A stretch of 64,000 bases of DNA from Candidatus Enterococcus murrayae (GCF_017315985.1 NZ_JAFLVR010000015.1:1-64000), one strand, 5' to 3'. Shown: positions 34,409 to 43,520, numbered from the stretch's first letter. Translations and numbers: made by a program. Notes: a model not told the origin generated them from the letters alone.

Positions 34409-34745
34409 CTATCATTCACCTCATCCACATTCAATCCGTCTGAATTCTATCACAAAACGGACAGCTGAGACTATTAGACATTTTCCTTTCCATTCATTTT
34501 TTTCCCTTCTATTAAAATGGGGTCTATTATAATCAACAGTCTACTATCGCAACTTTTTTCCGTTTGCGAAGAATGAGCTACCGTTCGCGGTTGACTAGCA
34601 TAAGCTTTTTGATAAAATCGACTTGTCTAGCGGAAACTAGGCATTGATCAATGTTTAAAGGCAGCTGTTCGACCAGCTGCCTTTTGAAAATGTTACACTG
34701 TCCCTATTTATCTGGCAGATTATTTAGAATCGAGGTCATGTTCCT
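34409..34745 (+). other. Intergenic region with an orphan promoter-terminator pair
   Basis: TTGACT (34591-34596), 16-bp spacer, TAAAAT (34613-34618), then the hairpin AAAGGCAGCTG-N6-CAGCTGCCTTT (34656-34686) with TTTT. Together they would give a ~60-nt transcript. Downstream of the hairpin, the stretch to 34745 should hold the promoter and ribosome site (GAGGT) of the next gene. Confidence 0.4.
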
Positions 34746-34976
34746 TTGAGTATTGAAGAAGCTATTTTACTTGATACCTTACGTTGCAGACTTGATTTCC
34801 TGCGAACGAAAAACAATTACACGAAAAAAGAGGTGGCTGAGCGTTTGAATCTTCCATTCGACCAATACGAGTCTTATGAAAGCGGAGAATCATTGCCCCA
34901 TATTTTGGAATTGATTGATATCGTAGATCTGTATCAGGTAACCTTAGATTATCTGGTGGGAAGAACCGAAAATTAA
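34746..34976 (+). CDS. Small XRE-type helix-turn-helix protein
   Basis: 76 residues starting at TTG. One HTH_3 domain: LRTKNNYTKKEVAERLNLPFDQYESYESGESLPHILELIDIVDLY, then VTLDYLVGRT, the usual end of a Cro/CI-type repressor domain. There is no sensor domain. It is followed by a terminator at 34992-35036. Likely a local repressor; target unknown. Confidence 0.8.
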   Translation: MSIEEAILLDTLRCRLDFLRTKNNYTKKEVAERLNLPFDQYESYESGESLPHILELIDIVDLYQVTLDYLVGRTEN

Positions 34977-34991
34977 TTTATTTTTATATAA

Positions 34992-35036
34992 AAAGGGCGT
35001 TGCTTCGCAGAATAAACGAAGCATGCTTTTTTTTAA
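34992..35036 (+). terminator. Terminator after the XRE-type gene
   Basis: GGGCGTTGCTTCG / CGAAGCATGCTTT stem with an eight-T tail. Confidence 0.85.
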
Positions 35037-35065
35037 GCCTGCTTTCTAACTTTCTTCATACTTTG

Positions 35066-35197
35066 GTGTTAGATTGCTGTTGTGTCAAAAAGGCCGCGAT
35101 GATTATTCTCTCATTGACACATCTTGACGGAAAACAAAACTTCTAACACAGTGCAGCGTGCGGTCCGCTGCATTTTTCCGTTGTCCCTGCCTTTTTG
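35066..35197. other. Intergenic region with nested inverted repeats (possible structured RNA)
   Basis: Outer arms GTGTTAGA (35066-35073) / TCTAACAC (35142-35149), inner arms TGTGTCAA (35081-35088) / TTGACACA (35114-35121), a long-range pair CAAAAAGGC (35086-35094) / GCCTTTTTG (35189-35197), and a hairpin TGCAGCG-N7-CGCTGCA with TTTTT (35152-35177). Some of these pairings exclude one another. No ORF is supported in 34977-35271. Confidence 0.35.
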
Positions 35198-35271
35198 CCT
35201 TACAAAAATGTTAGGTCAACTTCCGTCTTTAGTTTGATTCTTTAACAGCCATTTTTATTTATCCTTATTTT

Positions 35272-35646
35272 ATGAAAGGACTGATTGCTTTGAGAAAATT
35301 GCTGGGCATTTTTTTACCCTTTTTTATAGTCATAAGCGGAGGCTATATCTGGTATCATCAAAATTATGGAACAAAAGACTACTATACTAAAATTACGACC
35401 GATGGAACGCGCATAATCACTGAAGAAGGCGGCAGATACAAGCCCCAATTTCGGTACAAATACACCTTGACAGCTTACGATCAAAAACGGCACGCAAAGA
35501 AAGTATCCTTTAATTCAACGAGCGACACTCCTTTAAGAAAACAAGCCTTTCTGATCATTCATGTAAACACTAAAAAGGGTGTATTAGGCTGGGAAGAAAT
35601 TTCTGCCTCAAAAGTCCCGCCACAAATAAAAAAAGACCTAAACTAA
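35272..35646 (+). CDS. YxeA-family (DUF1093) secreted/membrane-anchored protein
   Basis: 124 residues. An N-terminal signal/anchor helix (LLGIFLPFFIVISGGYIWYH) is followed by a ~95-residue OB-like domain: YYTKITTDGTRIITEEGG, FRYKYTLTAYDQKRHAKKVSF and the family-typical GVLGWEEISASKVPPQIKKDL end. YxeA proteins are extracytoplasmic and uncharacterised; their transcription often responds to envelope stress. The gene is alone on the plus strand. Confidence 0.85.
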   Translation: MKGLIALRKLLGIFLPFFIVISGGYIWYHQNYGTKDYYTKITTDGTRIITEEGGRYKPQFRYKYTLTAYDQKRHAKKVSFNSTSDTPLRKQAFLIIHVNTKKGVLGWEEISASKVPPQIKKDLN

Positions 35647-35676
35647 CATTTAAGAATAGCTACACGCAATGAGCAC

Positions 35677-35707
35677 AAAAAAGAGGAGAGATTTTTTCTC
35701 TCCTCTT
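35677..35707 (-). terminator. Terminator shared between converging genes
   Basis: AAGAGGAGAGA / TCTCTCCTCTT perfect stem; the T-run (six) is on the minus-strand exit, so it mainly serves the minus-strand gene ending at 35706. Confidence 0.8.
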
Positions 35708-36026
35708 ATGTATGATTCTCTACATGCATAAAGCCCCAGTTGGTCGGCATGTAATAGCCGTCCACCGACATGTCCTTTAAATCACTAGAGACTAGCTGCC
35801 CCGTGATATAGTAAATTCGTTTCGCCTTGCGTTCAGCGTCGCCAAGCTTTGCCAAAAGACCATTCAAATCATATTCCGGCATCAAAAAATAATGGAAATT
35901 AAAGCCCTTCAATCGTTCATGAGTGATCGCTCCTTCAAAGGTCAATAACTTTTGTAATTCGTCATCGTTAAATGCTAAGTCCGTTGGTGTCAAGGTCAAG
36001 CCTTTGTAATCAAATGAGTCTGTCAT
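35706..36026 (-). CDS. Conserved hypothetical protein
   Basis: 106 residues from the ATG at 36026 (MTDSFDYKGLTLTPTDLAFN), chosen because an AAGGGGTGG site lies just before it; the frame is open 12 codons further. Soluble, acidic, with no signal or membrane helix. The segment YYITGQLVSSDLKDMSVDGYYMPTNWGF suggests a compact mixed fold. It lies 46 bp behind the carboxylesterase-like gene and ends in the terminator. I do not recognise a functional family. Confidence 0.65.
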   Translation of the reverse strand: MTDSFDYKGLTLTPTDLAFNDDELQKLLTFEGAITHERLKGFNFHYFLMPEYDLNGLLAKLGDAERKAKRIYYITGQLVSSDLKDMSVDGYYMPTNWGFMHVENHT

Positions 36027-36072
36027 CACGCCACCCCTTCGATTCATTTTACCATATCCCAAAAGCGTGTCA

Positions 36073-36672
36073 CTAGTCTTTCAGCCATTCCCGAGCATTT
36101 TGAACTTCATCCATTGAAACTTGATGACCATAAGCTGTTTCTACTACTGTGACCTCTGCGCTTCGATCGCGGAAGGCCGCGACTAATTCAGCAAAAGATG
36201 CTTGACTGACAATTGGATCTTGGCTCCCGCCATAAGAAACCCAAATTTTTTTATCTGATAAATTAAATGATTGGGTATGAATTTCTAATGACATCGGATG
36301 GAAAAAGATTCCCTGTGTTAAAGTTGTTTCACGCTCCAACAATAGATGTGCCGCAATATTTGCGCCATTCGAATAACCAACTAAAATCCATTCCTCTAAG
36401 GCGATCCCTTTCTCTTTGCTAATCCTTTTAATCTCTTCTAATAGATGATCCGTTTCCTTTTCCAGGCTCGCAAAATCAAATTGATTCAAGCCATTCCGTT
36501 TAAAGAAGCGATTCATGCCCTCTTCTTCAATTTTTCCGCGAAACGATAAAACTGTGCTGTCCGCATCTAAAAACTTCGCCATTTCTAGCAATGATCGTTC
36601 ATCGCCGCCCGTTCCATGCAGCAAAATAAATTTTTTGCCATTGGGCTTTCCTGCTTGATAAAGATATTCCAT
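36073..36672 (-). CDS. Phospholipase/carboxylesterase-like alpha/beta hydrolase
   Basis: 199 residues from the ATG at 36672 (MEYLYQAGKPNGKKFILLHG); earlier in-frame GTG/ATG codons are too close to the GAGGTG site. Oxyanion HGTGGDERSLLEMA, nucleophile elbow LVGYSNGANIAA (Ser), Asp in SYGGSQDPIV and the final His in AYGHQVSMDEV form a complete triad. Belongs to the predicted-esterase family (YpfH/YitV-like). Substrate unknown. It runs with the 106-aa hypothetical gene downstream. Confidence 0.87.
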   Translation of the reverse strand: MEYLYQAGKPNGKKFILLHGTGGDERSLLEMAKFLDADSTVLSFRGKIEEEGMNRFFKRNGLNQFDFASLEKETDHLLEEIKRISKEKGIALEEWILVGYSNGANIAAHLLLERETTLTQGIFFHPMSLEIHTQSFNLSDKKIWVSYGGSQDPIVSQASFAELVAAFRDRSAEVTVVETAYGHQVSMDEVQNAREWLKD

Positions 36673-36736
36673 CCTCATGCACCTCACTTACTAATTGTAA
36701 GTTAACATGAACAAGCATTAAGAACAAACTTTTTGT

Positions 36737-37558
36737 TTATACTTTAGCTGCTTTCCGTTTATTCCGCCAATAATTCAATAGAATCAAAAGCAGCATAATT
36801 CCGCTGGTGATCAGCACTGCCTTCAATAATAAGTGATTTTCTTTGGTTAGTTTTTTCTGCGGTACTTTTTTCTGCGGCTGATAAGGAACTCGTTTTCCGC
36901 GAACTAAGAGGCGATGAGAGTTCACGCCATAAGGTGTACAAGTCAATAAGGTCGCATAGTCTTTGCCATCGACCGCCTTCAATAAATCCGTCTGCTCCGG
37001 CTTAATGACTGAAATCTTGTCCACCTCATAAGCCAGTGTTCGATCCAACACACGAATGAAAAATTGATCCCCTTTTTCCAGTTCAGTCAAATCCGTGAAC
37101 AATTTCGCCTGCGTCAAACCAGTGTGAGAAGTCAGTACCGTATGCGTTCCTGCTCCTCCGATCGGCAGAGCCGAACCCTCAAGATGTCCCACTGCCCTTC
37201 GCAAAACAGCATCCTTTGTCCCATGATAAATTGGAAGCTTCACATCAATACTGGGAATCTCTACCTGCCCCATCGTACCACCGACATTCAATACACGATA
37301 ATAATTATCCGGCATTACAATTCCAGAGCCAGGCAGAAAGGGATCGTGCGCCGGCTGCCCCAACAGATTCTCATTGTAGACCTGAGCCTGTTGAAAAATA
37401 TTGGCGATTTGTTCAGGTGTCAGCTCCTCTGTATCCTTTTGATACTTTTCCATCACCTGTGTCGCATTTTTTTGATTTAAATAATTTCCGATAAAAGGAA
37501 AGGCAATGATGCCAATTCCAGCCATCAATAAAAGAAGGATCAAAATCGTCCGCTTCAT
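36737..37558 (-). CDS. srtC: Class C (pilus-polymerising) sortase
   Basis: 273 residues. An N-terminal membrane helix (ILLLLMAGIGIIAFPFI) and a C-terminal one (AVLITSGIMLLLILLNYW) flank the sortase fold. Catalytic His145 (TSHTGL), Cys207 (TLLTCTPYG) and Arg216 (HRLLVRG) are present, and the DPFLPGSG segment (~72-79) is the lid that class C enzymes place in the active site. It joins pilin subunits via their sorting signals. It is the last gene of the pilus operon, separated from the backbone pilin by an intrinsic-terminator hairpin that could lower its expression. Confidence 0.93.
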   Translation of the reverse strand: MKRTILILLLLMAGIGIIAFPFIGNYLNQKNATQVMEKYQKDTEELTPEQIANIFQQAQVYNENLLGQPAHDPFLPGSGIVMPDNYYRVLNVGGTMGQVEIPSIDVKLPIYHGTKDAVLRRAVGHLEGSALPIGGAGTHTVLTSHTGLTQAKLFTDLTELEKGDQFFIRVLDRTLAYEVDKISVIKPEQTDLLKAVDGKDYATLLTCTPYGVNSHRLLVRGKRVPYQPQKKVPQKKLTKENHLLLKAVLITSGIMLLLILLNYWRNKRKAAKV

Positions 37559-37584
37559 CGCCCGCTCCCCTTTCTATGTATAAT

Positions 37585-37610
37585 AAAAGCCGAGCGCAAA
37601 CTCGGCTTTT
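37585..37610 (-). terminator. Intra-operon hairpin between pilin and sortase
   Basis: Perfect 10-bp stem AAAAGCCGAG / CTCGGCTTTT with a 6-nt loop and only four T residues, within the 65-bp pilin-sortase gap. It is probably a partial terminator. Confidence 0.7.
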
Positions 37611-37623
37611 CCTGAAGACTCAT

Positions 37624-39264
37624 TTAAGCAGTCTTTTTCTTTTTATTCATTGTTAGAATGATCGCTAATCCGATCAGGACGATCCCGAAGACAACTAGCA
37701 AGATCGTTCCTACGCCCCCGGTGTTAGGGAGAGTGAACCCTTTTTTGTTTTCGATAGCTTCAGTGTGAATGTATTTAGTACCAAGATCTGTTTCAGTAAA
37801 TGTCACTTCAACAGGTTCGTCTAACAAATTGTAATCTTCTGGCGCTTTTGTTTCGACTAGATAATAAGAATCGAACACTTTATTATCATCCGGTCCAGTA
37901 TACGTTCTTAATCCTTCAAAAGACGTAACATAGAAAATATCTCCAACAAGTCCCACCGTTTCGCCAGTAGCTGCTTGAGAGGGTAGTGCAACCCATTTTT
38001 TGGCGGTATCATAGCCTGTTTCACCAGGTGCAACTATATCTGTTATATAGGAGTTTGAACTATCTAAAACTACTCTGTAATAATTTCCGGCTTCCGCATC
38101 CACCGACGTTTTAGCCAATTGGAATTGGGCACTTTCAGTTACCGTTCCGCCAGAATAGGTTTTATTGATTTTGATTTCTCCTGTGTGAACTGTCGTAACA
38201 GGTGTTTCATCAACATCAACTATCGTACCATTATCAAATTCTATAGAGGCATCGTTCTCAATTGCATTTTCATCATCTGATTTAATGTTCCCGTTAACAA
38301 TCGTTTCAAATGAGATTGCTACTTTTACGACACCGCTTGTACCAAGCTTCGCAATTCCAGTATCCTTCAGTTCAATTTTGATTGATTCTTTAGCCGAATC
38401 TGTGGCTGGTGTATGGACAACTTCAAAATCAATTGGAGTAAGGGTGATTACTTCTGTATCACCAGAATCTAATCCAACAATTTTCACACTATTTGTTACA
38501 TAATTCAATCGTTTATCCAACTCATCGATTACATCAAACTTTTTGTAACCGGCAATATCAGAAGGAACATTTGCCGTAATGGTCCACTTTACCTTATCTC
38601 CAACATTGACAGAGGGCACTTCAGGTTCCTTTTCAGGACTTAACCCTTGGTTTTTCGGATAGACGTGAACATCTGAATTCCAGCCATCACCCGCTGGATT
38701 CGTCATAGGTACTGCTGTGATAAATGGTTTTGCAGTAGAAGTAATCGTTTTACCTGCATTTCCCGTTCCTTGCACTTCATAACCGGTCGATGCGGTCAAA
38801 TTCTCTTCTACAAAATAATACCCTGCGGCTAGTCCTGAATATTTTAATTCACCATTTGCATCTGTTTTACCATCAGTATATTTAGCATCAGCAACTTTTT
38901 TGACCAAATTGTAAGTCATAGATGTTTCTCCAGACTTGCTGACGGTTAACACATTATCTGTTCTAGAATATGTCCAGCCATCTTTCTCTGATGGTGGTAT
39001 CTCTGTTGCAGGAGCTACTGGTGTCATACTATATACATCAAATTGAATACCTTTTACCGCGGGATTGGTTATAGCACCGTCTGGCAGCTTTTCCCCGCTT
39101 CCTTCATTCCCGATATCCCCTGATGTTTCCGCCCAATGCTTATGAATCGTTAAATCTCCATTCGCCGGTCGTGAACCTGGAGCAGCATATCCGGAAATCG
39201 CTCCTCCTAATGTTGTTAATAAAATAAAGGCTATTGCTATTAGCTTACTTAGCTTTGTTCTCAT
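37624..39264 (-). CDS. LPXTG backbone pilin (SpaA/Cna-B type)
   Basis: 546 residues from the ATG at 39264 (AAAGGGG site); the first codons overlap the upstream gene end. Signal peptide (LIAIAFILLTTLGGAISGYAA), then Cna-B/SpaA-type domains. The pilin motif WNSDVHVYPKNQG supplies Lys204 for sortase-mediated polymerisation. E-box-like YYLVETKAPEDYNLL and GYYFVEENLT provide the Glu for internal isopeptide bonds. The sorting signal LPNTGGVG, a hydrophobic helix and KKKK tail end the protein. It is the major shaft subunit of the pilus encoded with the 1324-aa tip protein and sortase C. Confidence 0.92.
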   Translation of the reverse strand: MRTKLSKLIAIAFILLTTLGGAISGYAAPGSRPANGDLTIHKHWAETSGDIGNEGSGEKLPDGAITNPAVKGIQFDVYSMTPVAPATEIPPSEKDGWTYSRTDNVLTVSKSGETSMTYNLVKKVADAKYTDGKTDANGELKYSGLAAGYYFVEENLTASTGYEVQGTGNAGKTITSTAKPFITAVPMTNPAGDGWNSDVHVYPKNQGLSPEKEPEVPSVNVGDKVKWTITANVPSDIAGYKKFDVIDELDKRLNYVTNSVKIVGLDSGDTEVITLTPIDFEVVHTPATDSAKESIKIELKDTGIAKLGTSGVVKVAISFETIVNGNIKSDDENAIENDASIEFDNGTIVDVDETPVTTVHTGEIKINKTYSGGTVTESAQFQLAKTSVDAEAGNYYRVVLDSSNSYITDIVAPGETGYDTAKKWVALPSQAATGETVGLVGDIFYVTSFEGLRTYTGPDDNKVFDSYYLVETKAPEDYNLLDEPVEVTFTETDLGTKYIHTEAIENKKGFTLPNTGGVGTILLVVFGIVLIGLAIILTMNKKKKTA

Positions 39265-42200
39265 CTTTTTTCCCCTTTTCATCGTTTACTTTCTTTTTTC
39301 GATTCTGCAAAACAATTCCCGCTGAACCAAGTAATACAATTCCTAATACAACCAAGAACACTCTCAGATAACCACCTGCTCTAGGCAGCGAGTTCTTTAA
39401 ATAGTTTGGTAAATAATACTTGCCGTTATTTACCCGGAAAGCTGGTGGTAATGGATCACCTCGCCCACGAATCGTTTCGATTTCTCCGTAGAAATCTACG
39501 GTGACAATCCAATAGCCCAGCGGTAATTGATAGTCCGGAAGCGTCTTAGTCTCTACTAATAAATAATCGCCTCTCGCTAATGCATCGAAGGTGACTTTCC
39601 CCTTATCAGCAGCATCATCACTACTGACTTTTTCAATGGGATTCGTCATATCCCATTTAGTATCCGCAGCTTCTGGATATTCACTACCGTTAGCACCAGC
39701 TTCGCCATCTTTCGCTTTATAAAGAGAGAAGTGAACTCCCCCTAATGGATTTTTCTTTTCATCTTCTTTGTAAAAGCTGATCGGCTTGCTCTTATTTGTT
39801 AAATAAAGATTCGTTTTGTCATCGCTGATTTTGTGTCCGGGATCTTCAGCATCAACCGCTGTACCATTTTGAATAATTTTATATTTCACTTCAAAGATTT
39901 CAAATTTTTGCGTAGAAGGATTCCATGCGGTAGAAACTAACCAATAACCATTAGCCAATTGATATCCGCTATACGTGTCTGTCTCACGAATGATATACCA
40001 GTCAAACTCTTTTGGTTCCGCCCCTTCCGAACCTGTTTGTCCGATTGTGGCGAAGTAGCCTTGATTGTCTGTTGCAGCATTTGATTTTATCTTTGTCCAC
40101 GTTCCATCTGTGTAAGGAGTGTTTTCATCAAAATACCAAAAAACATTCCACCGATAAATATCGAATCGGACTTTCTGACCTTCAGAAGATGGCATCGCAT
40201 CACCCTGTTCATTGACCTTAAATAATGAAATCTCAGGTTTCTTATTTTTTAAGATGTACCGTTGGCCATTTCCTTCACTGGGCGCTTCATAATCAGGTTT
40301 GTGTACTTGACTCCCACCGACCCAGTTTGGCATGGAAAAAATTTCCTTAGTACTCATTTTGATCACCCAATAGACCTCATTATCTGGTTGAACATAATCT
40401 GGATAAGTTGCTACTTCAACGATAGCGTAATACTTTGTCAAATCAGTAATACTTGGGGCTCGAACCCTGCCTAATGCATCTGTAGCAATGGGAGTATTAT
40501 TTATCTTTGTCCAAACTTCCGGCTTCGAGATAGGTCCATTTCCATCAGCATAAGGATTACTTACTCCCCAATCCTCATCCCACTCATAAATATCAAAAGC
40601 AACTTTCTTTTCTCGTCCCTGCTCATCTAGCAATGGATTACCACTCGAATCAACAGAAGGCATCAACTCACCATTCATTCCTTGCTTATAAAGGGTAAAG
40701 GGTACATTCGCTGCAATCGTATAATATAGCTCTATGGTCAAGTTGCCATCCGCAGTAACAGTTCCAGTGATTTTCCCGTAAGCAATTGACAGCGTCTCGC
40801 TATACTCATAGGACTTCAATAAGTCCATCAATGGCTCACCAATGATCTCTTGTCCTAAATAGCCGGACTTTTCTTCTGTCTCTCTCAGTTCAAAATTATC
40901 TTTCGCTGTATTTCCTTCACTCTTCTGCACATAGTGTTTAACAGTGTATTTAGCCTGCGGAAGCTTCTTATTCCAAACAGTTACAGTCGGCCCTCTGCTA
41001 GTAGTTGACGGTATAACAAACTCATCAGATACTTTAGTTTCTTCAACATAACCTGCTGCCGCTTTGGTCTCAACAAATCGATAGGTACCATCAGCTAATC
41101 CTAATGTGCCAAAATCCACTTTGACCAATCCATTGGCTGTCTTTTCAACGGTCACACCATTTTCCACTTCGTAGTACTGAATGCCATCAGTAATAAAGGT
41201 TAATATAGTGCCATCTTTTTTTACGTCTGACCAAGTACTTCCATCTTTTACTTGCAGCTTGAACTTTGCGCCATTAATCGGGATATACTCATCATTCTCA
41301 TCACGTTCAACGTCGAATTTTTGCAGTAAAGCTTGATTCGCGTTTAAAGTGATACTACCGTATGAATTCTTGAGATTGGCAGTATATCCATCTATCTTTG
41401 GCATTGTTTCTGGAGGCTTTCGCTTTAGTGTCAACGCACTATGAGTATAGATAGCCGATTCATTTCTAATGGGTCCAGATGGCGTACTTGGCGGGTAACG
41501 AACCATCAAGGAAATATTGTATGACGCGATTTTCCCACCTATGACATTGGTGTCCCCAAAAGTGATTGAATAGTAATTTTCCAAAAGCTCGCGATCTTCT
41601 TCAGCATAATAGCCTTTTCTGATTGTAAAATCAGCCGCTTGTGCCGCAAACTGAGTGATATTTACTGTCTGATTCGTTTTTTGGTTTATGATTGTTCTTC
41701 CCGTGTATGCTGTATCTGTTAAATCACTAAGCTTTTGCTGCTCATTAGCTGCTTTTTTCATTGCTCCATAATGCAGCATCACAGTCGAAATACCCGTAGT
41801 TTTTTCTTTGTAAACGCCATATTGATAAGGAGCTGCTTGAATTCGAACCTTAAACTGTGTCTTTGTTTCATTCTCCAATTGCGTTAATCGGGTGAATCCA
41901 GTACCAGCTTTTGGGCTTTGTACCTCACTAGTATCCGAGCCTGTTCGATAAGTTGGACCATCTCCATAATCTGCTAAAACAAACGATTGAAAAGAAACCT
42001 CTGAAGAAGGATAGACACCTTCTTGTTTCTCGTAATTCTCTTGGCTCAAACCAATTGGAACTTGAATATATGCAGCGATGGTTAGAGTTGTTACCTCAGA
42101 ACCTGCAGGTAACTCATCTTCTACGTATCCACCTAACTCACCGCCTCCTTGTTTCCCAGCAGGAGCGTAAATATCTGTATAATTGGTCCCCCATGGATAC

Positions 42201-43219
42201 CAAACATCTCGACCAGGTTTATCCGTATAAAAGCCTTGATACGCACTTCCTGCTCCACCATTTACATCGTAATCTACTTCATCTCCACCTAGTTCAATAT
42301 TGGATGCTCCATTAAATTGAATATCCCACTTTATCGAATTGCTAGAACCTGGTGTACCATGTTTAAAAGAAAAGCCATTCGAAGCACTCAAATCAATTTT
42401 GTTAAACGTAATACTTTTTGAAAGTGCCGCTCCATTCGCATCTCGACCAAAAACAACATTTTGAACACTAGCTTTGGTAACGTAGTTCATGAAGCCAGGA
42501 AATTCCAAATCAGAGTTAATGCTATTAGTACTAGGTTCAGCAACTCCTTCCAGAAACTCAATTCGAATCATTTGGGTATTTTCAGTAGTTGAATTTTCAA
42601 TTCGATAACGATAAATCGATTCCCCCTCATCCGTCGCTATTGTACGCCAATCACCCGGCAACGCGTACCAGTTACCTGTGTTTGGATCATCATTTTGCGG
42701 GATGTTCAGAACAAAGTAATCTCCGGGGAGGATATTTCTGCCTAACTTTCCATCTGGAATACTCCAAGAAAAACTGAAATTATATGCTTGATTGGGTACC
42801 GCATTACTTTTTGGTGCTGTCGTTAGTGATTCACGACTTTGACCGTTTAACCGATATAACTCCCAATCATTCACCACAACCGAATGAATAATGTTTGTTG
42901 TAGAAGCTTTAGCCTCTTCCTCAATCAGTGCATCTTGAAGCTCATTTTCAGATTCTCCCGCTTTCGTTTTAGTCATATCCTCCGTAGTGGATTCCGTGGT
43001 ATCAAGCTCATTTGGTTCATTAAAAGAGGTACTACTCAATTGAGAGTCCAAGTTTGGCATCAGCTCACTTGAATCAAAGGTCTCATTTGCTTGATTACTA
43101 GAGGTTGTCTCAATGTTTGTTGCTCCTATAGAAAGAGTCGGAATCAGGACAGATAAAAGAATAAAAAAGGCAGCTAGCAATTTGACTAACTTTCCTATAA
43201 AGCCTCTCTTTTTTTGCAC
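39245..43219 (-). CDS. Large pilus tip adhesin with Cna-B-like repeats
   Basis: 1324 residues starting at GTG (43219) behind AAGGTGAG. Signal peptide, then a Ser/Thr/Glu-rich stretch (residues ~30-105), an N-terminal adhesive region resembling Cna-type Ig folds (SFSWSIPDGKLGRNILPGDYF, IRIEFLEGVAEPS), then several SpaA/Cna-B-like modules (GTYRFVETKAAAGYVEETK; YYAIVEVATYPDYVQ; YLLVETKTLPDYQLPLGYW) and one MucBP-like unit (YTVKHYVQKSEGNTAKDNF). The end is a variant sorting signal LPRAGGYLR, hydrophobic helix and basic tail. Its length and first position in the operon mark it as tip adhesin. The ligand is not predictable, although collagen-like binding is a family possibility. Confidence 0.88.
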   Translation of the reverse strand: MQKKRGFIGKLVKLLAAFFILLSVLIPTLSIGATNIETTSSNQANETFDSSELMPNLDSQLSSTSFNEPNELDTTESTTEDMTKTKAGESENELQDALIEEEAKASTTNIIHSVVVNDWELYRLNGQSRESLTTAPKSNAVPNQAYNFSFSWSIPDGKLGRNILPGDYFVLNIPQNDDPNTGNWYALPGDWRTIATDEGESIYRYRIENSTTENTQMIRIEFLEGVAEPSTNSINSDLEFPGFMNYVTKASVQNVVFGRDANGAALSKSITFNKIDLSASNGFSFKHGTPGSSNSIKWDIQFNGASNIELGGDEVDYDVNGGAGSAYQGFYTDKPGRDVWYPWGTNYTDIYAPAGKQGGGELGGYVEDELPAGSEVTTLTIAAYIQVPIGLSQENYEKQEGVYPSSEVSFQSFVLADYGDGPTYRTGSDTSEVQSPKAGTGFTRLTQLENETKTQFKVRIQAAPYQYGVYKEKTTGISTVMLHYGAMKKAANEQQKLSDLTDTAYTGRTIINQKTNQTVNITQFAAQAADFTIRKGYYAEEDRELLENYYSITFGDTNVIGGKIASYNISLMVRYPPSTPSGPIRNESAIYTHSALTLKRKPPETMPKIDGYTANLKNSYGSITLNANQALLQKFDVERDENDEYIPINGAKFKLQVKDGSTWSDVKKDGTILTFITDGIQYYEVENGVTVEKTANGLVKVDFGTLGLADGTYRFVETKAAAGYVEETKVSDEFVIPSTTSRGPTVTVWNKKLPQAKYTVKHYVQKSEGNTAKDNFELRETEEKSGYLGQEIIGEPLMDLLKSYEYSETLSIAYGKITGTVTADGNLTIELYYTIAANVPFTLYKQGMNGELMPSVDSSGNPLLDEQGREKKVAFDIYEWDEDWGVSNPYADGNGPISKPEVWTKINNTPIATDALGRVRAPSITDLTKYYAIVEVATYPDYVQPDNEVYWVIKMSTKEIFSMPNWVGGSQVHKPDYEAPSEGNGQRYILKNKKPEISLFKVNEQGDAMPSSEGQKVRFDIYRWNVFWYFDENTPYTDGTWTKIKSNAATDNQGYFATIGQTGSEGAEPKEFDWYIIRETDTYSGYQLANGYWLVSTAWNPSTQKFEIFEVKYKIIQNGTAVDAEDPGHKISDDKTNLYLTNKSKPISFYKEDEKKNPLGGVHFSLYKAKDGEAGANGSEYPEAADTKWDMTNPIEKVSSDDAADKGKVTFDALARGDYLLVETKTLPDYQLPLGYWIVTVDFYGEIETIRGRGDPLPPAFRVNNGKYYLPNYLKNSLPRAGGYLRVFLVVLGIVLLGSAGIVLQNRKKKVNDEKGKKDENKAK

Positions 43220-43347
43220 TATTTCTCACCTTCCCCCCTTCTACAATTGCTCTAAGTCATCAATAACCAAAAATAAATAAGTTATAAAAATATCTAAATT
43301 CATAAAAATCTAAATTATTATTTTAAATATCAGTTTCTATATATCAT

Positions 43348-43376
43348 ATTTTACTATTATGCTATTAATATTTCAA
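43348..43376 (-). promoter_or_regulatory. Pilus operon promoter
   Basis: Minus-strand TTGAAA (43371-43376), 17-bp spacer, TAAAAT (43348-43353), ~125 nt before the GTG start in very AT-rich DNA. Upstream, TGTTAA(A) boxes occur at 43421, 43433, 43444 (inverted) and 43481, of which two form TGTTAAA-N4-TTTAACA. Confidence 0.6.
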
Positions 43377-43488
43377 ATACCATTTGTATTTTTTATGATT
43401 TTGAATTAAAAAAGAGTTATTGTTAAATATATTGTTAAAACACTTTAACAGAAAGATATTATTTATATTAAAGGAATTTTTGTTAACT

Positions 43489-43520
43489 TAAAAAAACAGC
43501 TAGGATTTTTATCCTAGCTG
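43489..43520 (-). terminator. Terminator after the VanZ-like pseudogene
   Basis: Perfect CAGCTAGGAT / ATCCTAGCTG stem with seven T residues on the minus strand. Confidence 0.85.

Noticed and set aside
36737-37558. Class A or housekeeping sortase
   Set aside because: The DPF lid motif, C-terminal membrane helix and pilin neighbours point to class C.
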